NCBI GenBank assembly: GCA_012513545.1
Contig: JAAZCB010000927.1
Span: 1 to 8,174, forward strand
Source: Clostridiaceae bacterium
GTDB lineage: Bacteria > Bacillota_A > Clostridia > Acetivibrionales > Acetivibrionaceae
Length of the DNA stretch: 8,174 bases
Direction: 5' to 3'
Under the pieces are notes generated by a model, which saw only the letters and a program-made list of their open reading frames with translations, ran no database searches and was not told the DNA's origin. Shown piece by piece: positions 1 to 5,992 of this stretch. Both the position numbers and the translations under genes were made by a program. Within the stretch, counting starts at the first letter, position 1. The number at the start of each line of letters is the position of its first letter.

Positions 1-766
1 TCACAGTGCCGTCATTTAAAAGTGCAAGTAAAAAGTCACTTCCTGCCTGAACCTGTTTTACATTACTCACACCTTGTACTGTTGCCGGAACTAGTGAATT
101 GGGTTTAAAGCCCCAATGTTTTACTGTTCCGTCATTAAGTAAGGCAATCGCATTATAGCCTCCTACTGCTATCTTTTTCACATTACTTAGCCCGGGCACC
201 ACTGTAGGTTGAAGCCTTGAGGTCTTATCTCCCAAGCCAAGCTCCCCATATAAATTACGTCCCCAGGTTTTTACAGTACCGTCATTCATAAGTGCAATGG
301 AAAAACTGCCTCCGGCAACCAGTTCTCTTACTCCTGTGAGTCCTTGTATTGTTGTGGGGACCTTCCTGTCTTTAGTATCTCCAAGTCCTAGCTGGCCTTT
401 GTCATTCCTTCCCCAGGCTTTAACACTCCCATCCTTCATAAGCGCTAACGAAAATGCGCCTCCTGCAGCAACTTGCTTTACGTTGTTCAGCCCTTTGAGA
501 ATTTTAGGGCTCTCATAATCATAACTGCCGCTTAAGCCTATCTGAAAGTATTCATTGCTTCCCCATACTTTTACAGAACCATCGTACATGAGTGCTAAAG
601 CATGGCTGCCTCCTGCAGAAATCTGTTTTACATATTTTAATCCTTCTATGGTGTTATTAATGGAATATTGACGTCCAAGCTCCCCGTTGCCATTATCACC
701 CCATGACCTTACAGTTCCGTCACCCATTATCGCAAATGACGAATATTCCCCTGCGGCCAGAGGCTC
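1..766 (-). repeat. RCC1-like beta-propeller repeats encoded in the protease gene
   Basis: Five complete copies and the start of a sixth are visible, from about residue 1118 to the edge. Each is about 47-50 residues (140-150 bp), with the pattern AGG-x-S-x-x-LAL-x-x-DG(T/S)V-K-x-WG-x-N-x-x-G-(Q/E)-LGLGD, then P, then GL-x-x-V. On the plus strand the repeat is seen as recurring blocks around ccgtcattcataagtgc. The fifth copy is about ten residues shorter because the NxxGELGLGD part is missing after KHWG. RCC1 propellers usually have about seven blades, so more copies probably lie beyond the edge. They most likely form a protein-binding or structural propeller. Confidence 0.85.
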
Positions 767-3700
767 CATATCAGTATCGTAATTAAATAGTGACGGGGAC
801 TTATGCAGCATTTCATATACCCTGGCATACTCTATACTTTTTCCTCCATTTGATTCGTCTGGAGCATATTCTTCAATAATTGTTGAACTTGAGTCCCTTT
901 TATATATTTTGCTTTTCAAATCTGAGTAATAGTTATAGGTGAATAAAGTTTTGGCTTCATCATTTAAGGGCATTCCATTGGCATCCCTGTCTGACCTGGT
1001 GCTCCAATAGCCCAAGAGATCTCTATTTCTGGCAAACTGATAGTTTTCTATACTCTCAATATATGAGTTTGTTTGAGTGTTATATACTCTGGTAATTTTC
1101 TTTTTCAATTGCTTGTTCTCATACTGGTTTATAACCTGGTTCTTATGGTTTTGCCCCTGGCTTAAAATCTCTTCACAAAGAAGGTATTTACCGAATGTGT
1201 ATATTTCAGTATTTCCGTTTGAGTCAGTAACCTTTGTCTTAGTACCGGGATAATACTCGTAGTATTTGGGATAACCGTCATATTCACCTGAGCCGTCATA
1301 TGCATACTCGAAGTTCTTAAGGTTGTACTCTCTTCCTTTTTCATCTGTATCTACTCTTTTTGAGACCTTGTAATATCCCATTTCGCCATACTTACCCATC
1401 TTTTTTGTTCTTTTAGTATACTCATATTTTGTACTACCGCCGGTTTTGTGATGAACATCTGTAAGGCAGGCATATAGCGTGCCTGCGCCATCAACCCTGT
1501 CTCCGTCTTTGTAATCAAAATATGAAGACAGATAGCTGTACTTGTATTTGAACTCCCTGTTCTTAGTCTTATCATTTCCTGTAACAACTACGTTGTCAAG
1601 AATGAACTCATTTCCGGTATCAGGTACCCGGGACTTGTTGTAGTATACTGTTTTATTGTTTTCAGGGCTGTTCGGGTCAGTTAAGGTTACTGTTACCTGG
1701 CTGTTATCCTCGGCGTATGAGAAGGATATTTTCCTGCCCACGCTGTCATTTATACTGCTTAATACATAGTTGGAATTGAATTTCCTTGTGTGCTTGAAAC
1801 TTATTCTATTCCCAAACCTGTCAGCTATAGATAAAATCCTTCCTATACTGTCAAAGTTCATTACTCTTCCATCTTTGAAGCTTAAAATATATTTTATATC
1901 CGTATCTCCAAACTGGTATTGGTAATTTTCCTCAAGTTCCATATCGCTGAATTGATACCCGATAATCTTATCGTAATTTGTATCGAGGATTCTGGTACCT
2001 TCCAAAGACCATGCCCCGGCACTCCCAAGGTACAAAGTTCCATACCCGGAATCCTTTACTTTAACATATGGCAGGTCAAAGGACCATCCAGTACCCAGAT
2101 TGTAATGTTCGTCCTTGTCTGTAACCTCTTCTACTTTCATTCTTGGAAGCATTCCTGTATATACAGGTACTCCATTTTCATACCTTGTTCCATAGCTTCT
2201 TCCCATATATGGTTTTCCGAGATTGGCCTCGTTGAGGCTATAGAACCTTGTAAGGGCAAAGTCCATTCCGTTTATCCCCTTCAAGTACAGGTCAGTTTGC
2301 TTTACTTCAAGATTTCCTGTAGCAGGGTCTATATTTTCTTCACTAACACTGCTTAGGTTTAAAGGCGCTGACACCCCGTTTTTCAATAAGGCTTCTGTGT
2401 ATTCGAGATCATTGAAATTGTCAGCAGCATCCAATGGCCTTACTATTTCAGCCTGATCCAACAGGTCTTCAAGTTTATCTGCTGTTAGCTCGTTCCTTTC
2501 AGCATACTTTAATAAAAACAATGCACTGAGATAATGTTTGTCGGCCAATTGCACAATTTTAGCAAGCTCCGTATTATCAAAGGAGGTTTCCATATTAAGA
2601 AGTTCCTCTGTATTATTATCTTCCTTCATTACTGCGTCAAACATATTCGCGTCCATGTTCTCACAGGCATAATATGCCTTCAACACATCTGCAAAGCTAT
2701 GTCCGGAGTTTAAAAGACTGATTATTGCCTTTTGAGCATTCTCCTCTAATTCCTGTGAAGCCATGAATTCCTCAGGGTTTATATCCTTATACAGGTCTTC
2801 ATTGTATTTTATTGTATTAATTAAAGAGCTGTATAAATCAAGTACGCCTCCGGAAACAACCTTTCCCTGAAGCTCAGGTACAACCCGGACATTTCCTTTA
2901 ATTGTTGCTGCCACATCCTTTGCACTTAGCTGCCCGTCTGTACTCAACAGCAGGGCTGCAGCAGCTGCCGCATGAGGCGCGGCAAGAGATGTACCGCTCT
3001 TATACCCGTACTTTCCTCCAGAAACAGTTGTGTAGATATCAACACCCGGCGCCGCCAAATCAACCCTGTCTCCATAGTTTGAAAAATCTGCAAGGCTGCC
3101 GTTTCTATCGGATGCAGCAACAGAAATAATATTCGGCAGACCGAAGGCCGCAGGATAAATATATTGGCTTGTTCCGTCATTTCCGGCAGCACAGGCAAAA
3201 ACAATGCCGCTTTCCTCCATTGCCTCCTTTAAAAGAGGACTGTACTCAACAGAACCCCAGCTGCAGACTATAACGCGCACTCCAAGCTTACGGGCATAGT
3301 TGATGGCTTCTATCGCATCAGAGGTCTTACCTGTTTTCCCGTTCATGAATTTCATAGGAAGAATCCTTACATCCGGGGCAATTCCAGAGATACCTTCTAC
3401 GCTTCCCGCAGCCGCAACAACACCTGCAACAGCTGTACCGTGTTCTTCTTCCTGAGAGTCAAACACCGTATTGTCATCATTTGCAAAATCCATTCCGTTT
3501 ACATCGTCTATGTACCCGTTATTATCGTCATCCAGACCGTTTTCAGGTATTTCTCCAGGATTGGTAAACACATTTTTTGAAAGATCCTTATGAAATATGT
3601 CCACATCATTGTCCAGAATTCCTACTATTACTTCCTTCGAACCTTTTGTTAATTCCCATGCCTTAAGCACATTTATTCCAAGACCGATAATCTCCCCGCT

Positions 3701-4117
3701 TCTATATACTGCAGTCTGGACACTGCCAAAATCCGTTTCGTCCAAAAGCTCCAGTTCATAGTCGGGCTGTACAAGCTCTATATCAGGGTCCTTTTCAAGA
3801 CTTTCCACTATACTGTCCATATCCTCGTCTTCGTAAAATTCCATAACCTCGTAATCAGAGCCGGATAATTTTTTATTGTGTTTTAAATTCCTGTTTTTAA
3901 GGCTCTTCTTCAGGTTTTTCTTAATCTCCTCGTTACTGCTGCTTTTGTTGTGTTTGTATTTTACTATAATTTCCTTCTTCTTATATGTCATTTCCAAGTG
4001 CTGTCTGTCGTTTCCCTTGTATGGTTTTACGAATGCTGCTGCGGATGCTGTCATAATATTGACTGTTAAAAATATTACTGCAATAAGTACGGAAAAAAAA
4101 GCTTTGTTCTCTCTCAT
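1..4117 (-). CDS. Secreted subtilisin-like (S8) protease fused to Rhs/YD-type region and RCC1-like repeats (C-terminus outside window)
   Basis: I translated the frame from ATG 4117 to the left edge without meeting a stop (at least 1372 codons; partial). GGGGAG (4126-4131) lies 8 nt upstream of the start. Domains in order: signal peptide (about 1-26, hydrophobic core, cleavage near ASA); a charged I9-like propeptide (about 45-130, ending DPDIELVQPDYE); an S8 catalytic domain with the full triad, Asp169 (VGILD), His226 (HGTAVAG) and Ser377 (SGTSLAAPH), plus oxyanion Asn313 (AAGND) and an Asp-rich NGLDDDNNGYIDD loop that is common in S8 enzymes and probably binds calcium; a helical linker (about 430-590); a wall-protein/Rhs-type region from about 595 (DPATGNLEV, then FALTRFYS and YD-like strands such as DRFGNRISF) to about 1110; then RCC1-like repeats from 1118 onward. 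Family knowledge predicts export, propeptide removal and cell-surface or extracellular action. The substrate is unknown. It is monocistronic at its 5' end. Confidence 0.9.
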   Translation of the reverse strand, partial: MRENKAFFSVLIAVIFLTVNIMTASAAAFVKPYKGNDRQHLEMTYKKKEIIVKYKHNKSSSNEEIKKNLKKSLKNRNLKHNKKLSGSDYEVMEFYEDEDMDSIVESLEKDPDIELVQPDYELELLDETDFGSVQTAVYRSGEIIGLGINVLKAWELTKGSKEVIVGILDNDVDIFHKDLSKNVFTNPGEIPENGLDDDNNGYIDDVNGMDFANDDNTVFDSQEEEHGTAVAGVVAAAGSVEGISGIAPDVRILPMKFMNGKTGKTSDAIEAINYARKLGVRVIVCSWGSVEYSPLLKEAMEESGIVFACAAGNDGTSQYIYPAAFGLPNIISVAASDRNGSLADFSNYGDRVDLAAPGVDIYTTVSGGKYGYKSGTSLAAPHAAAAAALLLSTDGQLSAKDVAATIKGNVRVVPELQGKVVSGGVLDLYSSLINTIKYNEDLYKDINPEEFMASQELEENAQKAIISLLNSGHSFADVLKAYYACENMDANMFDAVMKEDNNTEELLNMETSFDNTELAKIVQLADKHYLSALFLLKYAERNELTADKLEDLLDQAEIVRPLDAADNFNDLEYTEALLKNGVSAPLNLSSVSEENIDPATGNLEVKQTDLYLKGINGMDFALTRFYSLNEANLGKPYMGRSYGTRYENGVPVYTGMLPRMKVEEVTDKDEHYNLGTGWSFDLPYVKVKDSGYGTLYLGSAGAWSLEGTRILDTNYDKIIGYQFSDMELEENYQYQFGDTDIKYILSFKDGRVMNFDSIGRILSIADRFGNRISFKHTRKFNSNYVLSSINDSVGRKISFSYAEDNSQVTVTLTDPNSPENNKTVYYNKSRVPDTGNEFILDNVVVTGNDKTKNREFKYKYSYLSSYFDYKDGDRVDGAGTLYACLTDVHHKTGGSTKYEYTKRTKKMGKYGEMGYYKVSKRVDTDEKGREYNLKNFEYAYDGSGEYDGYPKYYEYYPGTKTKVTDSNGNTEIYTFGKYLLCEEILSQGQNHKNQVINQYENKQLKKKITRVYNTQTNSYIESIENYQFARNRDLLGYWSTRSDRDANGMPLNDEAKTLFTYNYYSDLKSKIYKRDSSSTIIEEYAPDESNGGKSIEYARVYEMLHKSPSLFNYDTDMEPLAAGEYSSFAIMGDGTVRSWGDNGNGELGRQYSINNTIEGLKYVKQISAGGSHALALMYDGSVKVWGSNEYFQIGLSGSYDYESPKILKGLNNVKQVAAGGAFSLALMKDGSVKAWGRNDKGQLGLGDTKDRKVPTTIQGLTGVRELVAGGSFSIALMNDGTVKTWGRNLYGELGLGDKTSRLQPTVVPGLSNVKKIAVGGYNAIALLNDGTVKHWGFKPNSLVPATVQGVSNVKQVQAGSDFLLALLNDGTV

Positions 4118-4190
4118 TAATTGATCTCCCCTTTGTAAATAAAATTAGAAAAAATGGATAATATAGATATTTATAGATTATTTTTAACGA

Positions 4191-4220
4191 ATTATATCAT
4201 AAGCAATAATACAAACACAA
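4191..4220 (-). promoter_or_regulatory. Candidate sigma-A promoter for the protease gene
   Basis: On the minus strand, TTGTGT (4220-4215) is separated by 18 nt from a perfect TATAAT (4196-4191). TG just upstream (4199-4198) gives an extended -10 element. This would start transcription near 4184 and leave a leader of about 67 nt before the ATG at 4117. Confidence 0.55.
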
Positions 4221-4239
4221 CACTTCATTGTATTTTTGT

Positions 4240-4258
4240 ACAATTTTGTAGAAATTGT
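4240..4258. repeat. 7-bp perfect inverted repeat upstream of the protease promoter
   Basis: ACAATTT (4240-4246) and AAATTGT (4252-4258) are perfect inverted arms around a 5-nt centre. The repeat lies about 20 bp upstream of the candidate -35 of the protease gene, a suitable place for an activator or repressor site. Chance is a real alternative in such AT-rich DNA. Confidence 0.3.
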
Positions 4259-4336
4259 GGTAAAACCGGACTTGATTTTTATATATTTTTACAAAAAAAG
4301 TCTACTTCCCGGATTAATATAAAAATAAAACTCTAC

Positions 4337-4366
4337 TTGAAGTTATAATACAAATGGTAGTATAAT
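4337..4366 (+). promoter_or_regulatory. Candidate promoter P1 upstream of serC remnant-serA
   Basis: TTGAAG (4337-4342), an 18-nt spacer and a perfect TATAAT (4361-4366) form a good sigma-A-like promoter. A start near 4373 would give a leader of about 215 nt before the serC remnant, and that leader contains a terminator-like hairpin and a second hairpin. Confidence 0.5.
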
Positions 4367-4401
4367 ATTCTAAAATACATATTTACTTAGAACATTATTT
4401 A

Positions 4402-4431
4402 TTGCACAGTGCATGCAAAATGTACTATAAT
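4402..4431 (+). promoter_or_regulatory. Candidate promoter P2 with overlapping palindrome
   Basis: TTGCAC (4402-4407), an 18-nt spacer and a perfect TATAAT (4426-4431) form a second possible promoter. The -35 box and part of the spacer sit in a nested palindrome: outer arms TTGCA (4402-4406) and TGCAA (4414-4418), inner TGCAC-A-GTGCA (4403-4413). A protein bound there would block this promoter. A start near 4438 would fall inside the downstream hairpin, so P2 and that hairpin may not act together. Confidence 0.4.
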
Positions 4432-4436
4432 TAACC

Positions 4437-4462
4437 ATAACTCAAAGAAGAGTTGTTTTTTT
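4437..4462 (+). terminator. Terminator-like hairpin in the serC-serA leader
   Basis: AACTC (4439-4443) pairs with GAGTT (4450-4454) around the loop AAAGAA; one G-U and one A-T pair extend the stem to 7 bp. A run of seven T (4456-4462) follows at once on the plus strand. No plus-strand gene lies upstream in the window, so it would end a short leader transcript of about 90 nt from P1, either as an attenuator or as the end of a small RNA. The stem is short and AT-rich. On the other strand no T-run follows. Confidence 0.45.
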
Positions 4463-4534
4463 ATATAAAGTTTGTTAAAAAATAAACTATCTTGGCATCA
4501 ACAGCTTGACATATAGTTCTAATAAATAGAAGGA

Positions 4535-4558
4535 TACTCTTACATTAACAAAAGAGTA
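4535..4558 (+). repeat. 7-bp hairpin just upstream of the serC ribosome site
   Basis: TACTCTT (4535-4541) and AAGAGTA (4552-4558) are perfect inverted arms with a 10-nt loop, 15 nt before the serC-remnant AAAGGAG site. Its 5' arm is also complementary to AAGAGT (4448-4453) inside the terminator-like hairpin, so the two structures could exchange strands. No function is proven. Confidence 0.4.
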
Positions 4559-4587
4559 AAATAAAAATAATACAAAGGAGAATTTAT

Positions 4588-4774
4588 ATGGGTATAATTT
4601 ATAGCTTTTCAGCCGGACCAACGATGCTTCCTGAAAAGGTTTTGGCAAATGCCACCTATGAAATGCTCGATTATAAATGATGAACTGAACGAAGCCTTCA
4701 TAAACAAACTGGTTGGTTTTATGAAAAATTTTGAAATAAAAAATAAAAAGGAGGAATTAATTTGTTTACAATAA
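4588..4774 (+). pseudogene. serC: serC remnant: phosphoserine aminotransferase with large internal deletion
   Basis: SerC converts 3-phosphohydroxypyruvate plus glutamate to O-phosphoserine plus 2-oxoglutarate, the step after SerA. AAAGGAG (4574-4580) lies 7 nt before ATG 4588. The first 30 codons match the family N-terminus (IYSFSAGPTMLPEKVL, then EMLDY) and end at TGA 4678-4680. In another frame, from about 4673, the sequence DELNEAFINKLVGFMKNFE matches the SerC C-terminus (compare the E. coli end, [20 protein letters not shown]). That frame reads on to TAA 4772-4774, overlapping the serA start. Compared with the usual ~360 residues, about 305 are missing, including the PLP-lysine region, so no aminotransferase can be made. 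The intact ribosome site may still allow a 30-residue peptide. A misassembly is the main alternative. Confidence 0.82.
4748..4764 (+). promoter_or_regulatory. Ribosome site and TTG start of serA
   Basis: AAGGAGG (4748-4754) is followed after 7 nt by TTG (4762-4764). No ATG or GTG in this frame lies close enough to use this strong site, and the N-terminus read from TTG (FTIKVLNKISSKGLDLL) fits the family. The site lies inside the end of the serC remnant, as expected for a formerly coupled serC-serA pair. Confidence 0.8.
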
Positions 4775-5931
4775 AAGTATTAAACAAAATTTCGTCAAAA
4801 GGTCTGGATCTTTTACCAAGGGAGGACTATGAAATAGCCAGCGAAATACAAAATCCGGATGCCATACTTGTAAGAAGTTTCAATATGCTTGATATGGAGC
4901 TTCCCTCAAAGTTAAAAGCTATAGCCAGAGCTGGAGCAGGTGTAAATAATATACCTATTGAAAAATGTACTGAAAAAGGAATAGTTGTTTTTAACACACC
5001 CGGTGCTAATGCCAATGCCGTAAAAGAGCTCACGATTGCTTCCCTGCTTCTGTCATCAAGAAAAATCCATAAGGGAATCGAGTGGGCACAATCATTAAAA
5101 GGCAAAGGTGATGAAGTATCCTCGCTTGTTGAGAAGGGAAAATCACAGTTTGAAGGTCCTGAAATTTTCGGAAAAAGACTTGGCGTAATTGGTCTTGGCG
5201 CAATAGGCGTTATGGTCGCCAATGATGCTCTTGCACTGGGAATGGAAGTAATAGGTTATGATCCGTTTATCTCGATAAACGCAGCCTGGGAGCTTTCAAG
5301 CCATGTTATCAGGGCTGCAAACATTGAACATTTGCTTGCAACCTCCGATTACATTACAATTCACGTTCCCTACAACGATAAGACAAAGGGTATGTTAAAC
5401 AAAGAAAAATTCAGTATCATGAAAAAAGGCACCAGAATCCTTAATTTTGCAAGAGGTGGTCTTGTCGTGAATTCAGACCTGCTTGAGGCTATGGATAATG
5501 ATACTGTAGCATGCTATGTAACAGATTTCCCCTGCGATGATCTGCTAGGAAACGATAAGGTAATTACTATTCCCCATCTTGGTGCATCAACGCCGGAGTC
5601 CGAAGAGAACTGTGCAGTTATGGCTGCAAGCGAGCTTAAAGAATTCCTTTCAAAAGGACATATTAAAAACTCCGTTAATTTTCCCGATTGTGAATTATCA
5701 CGTTCAGGAGAAACCAGGATAATTGCAGCGCATGATAATGTCCCGAATATGTTTGGACAAATTACTACTACGCTCGCTCAAAATAAAATAAACATTGGAG
5801 ATATGTTAAGCCGCCACAAGGATAAAATCGGATACACCATTCTTGATATTGAAGGCTCGGTACCAGATTCCGTTATTGATTCGATAAAAGCAATACAGGG
5901 TGTAAGAATGATAAGAGTATTACATAGATAA
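4762..5931 (+). CDS. serA: D-3-phosphoglycerate dehydrogenase (SerA) with ACT domain
   Basis: This cytosolic enzyme oxidises 3-phosphoglycerate with NAD to 3-phosphohydroxypyruvate, the first step of serine synthesis. The 389-residue protein has a substrate-binding part with RAGAGVNNI (56-64), a Rossmann fold with GLGAIG (144-149) and Asp167 at the end of the second strand (the NAD-preferring signature), catalytic Arg231 (NFARGG) and His272 (PHLGAST), and a C-terminal ACT domain (about 319-389, DNVPNMFGQI). The ACT domain is the usual serine-sensing feedback site in this family. The length is normal for the ACT-only form. At the place of the usual catalytic Glu (29 residues after the Arg, as in E. 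coli) there is Asp260. It starts at TTG and overlaps the tail of the serC remnant, so it was probably the second gene of a serC-serA operon and still depends on the upstream promoters. A strong terminator follows. Confidence 0.95.
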   Translation: MFTIKVLNKISSKGLDLLPREDYEIASEIQNPDAILVRSFNMLDMELPSKLKAIARAGAGVNNIPIEKCTEKGIVVFNTPGANANAVKELTIASLLLSSRKIHKGIEWAQSLKGKGDEVSSLVEKGKSQFEGPEIFGKRLGVIGLGAIGVMVANDALALGMEVIGYDPFISINAAWELSSHVIRAANIEHLLATSDYITIHVPYNDKTKGMLNKEKFSIMKKGTRILNFARGGLVVNSDLLEAMDNDTVACYVTDFPCDDLLGNDKVITIPHLGASTPESEENCAVMAASELKEFLSKGHIKNSVNFPDCELSRSGETRIIAAHDNVPNMFGQITTTLAQNKINIGDMLSRHKDKIGYTILDIEGSVPDSVIDSIKAIQGVRMIRVLHR

Positions 5932-5944
5932 AGATAAAGATAAT

Positions 5945-5980
5945 AAAAGCTCCGGGTTTAGCACACCCGGAGCTTTTTTT
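5945..5980. terminator. Strong, probably bidirectional terminator between serA and the DUF4015 lipoprotein gene
   Basis: A 13-bp perfect stem (5945-5957 with 5965-5977) has the GC-rich core GCTCCGGGT/ACCCGGAGC and a 7-nt loop. On the plus strand it ends in a run of seven T (5974-5980), of which the first four pair in the stem, closing serA. On the minus strand the hairpin is followed by TTTTATTATC, so it can also end the convergent lipoprotein gene, whose stop is at 5993-5995. Confidence 0.9.
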
Positions 5981-5992
5981 AGACCCCATACT

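Larger units (their letters stand above)
4118..4587. other. Divergent intergenic spacer, 470 bp, no gene
   Basis: The short open frames in this AT-rich stretch have no convincing ribosome site or recognisable protein, and I see no tRNA, rRNA or T-box sequence. It separates the leftward protease gene from the rightward serC remnant-serA unit. It contains the candidate promoters, inverted repeats and hairpins listed separately. Confidence 0.7.

Noticed and set aside
297..518. Open frame on the plus strand over the RCC1 repeats
   Set aside because: It is antisense to a clear protein domain, has no ribosome site and resembles no protein.
1..766. Regularly spaced repeats of about 150 bp that could suggest a CRISPR-like or satellite array
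   Set aside because: The repeats stay in one coding frame and translate into RCC1 blades; the units are too long and too diverged for CRISPR.
1919..2356. 145-codon open frame on the plus strand
   Set aside because: It is antisense to the Rhs-like region of the protease gene, whose frame is continuous and recognisable.
4506..4511. Perfect TTGACA that could be the -35 box of the serC-serA promoter
   Set aside because: No acceptable -10 box lies 16-19 nt downstream; the positions read GAAGGA or similar.
4373..4587. T-box or known riboswitch before the serine genes
   Set aside because: No T-box sequence or specifier stem is seen, and the hairpins are short and AT-rich; only an undefined leader structure is supported.
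4827..5222. 131-codon open frame on the minus strand
   Set aside because: It is antisense to the conserved N-terminal half of serA, with no family signature.
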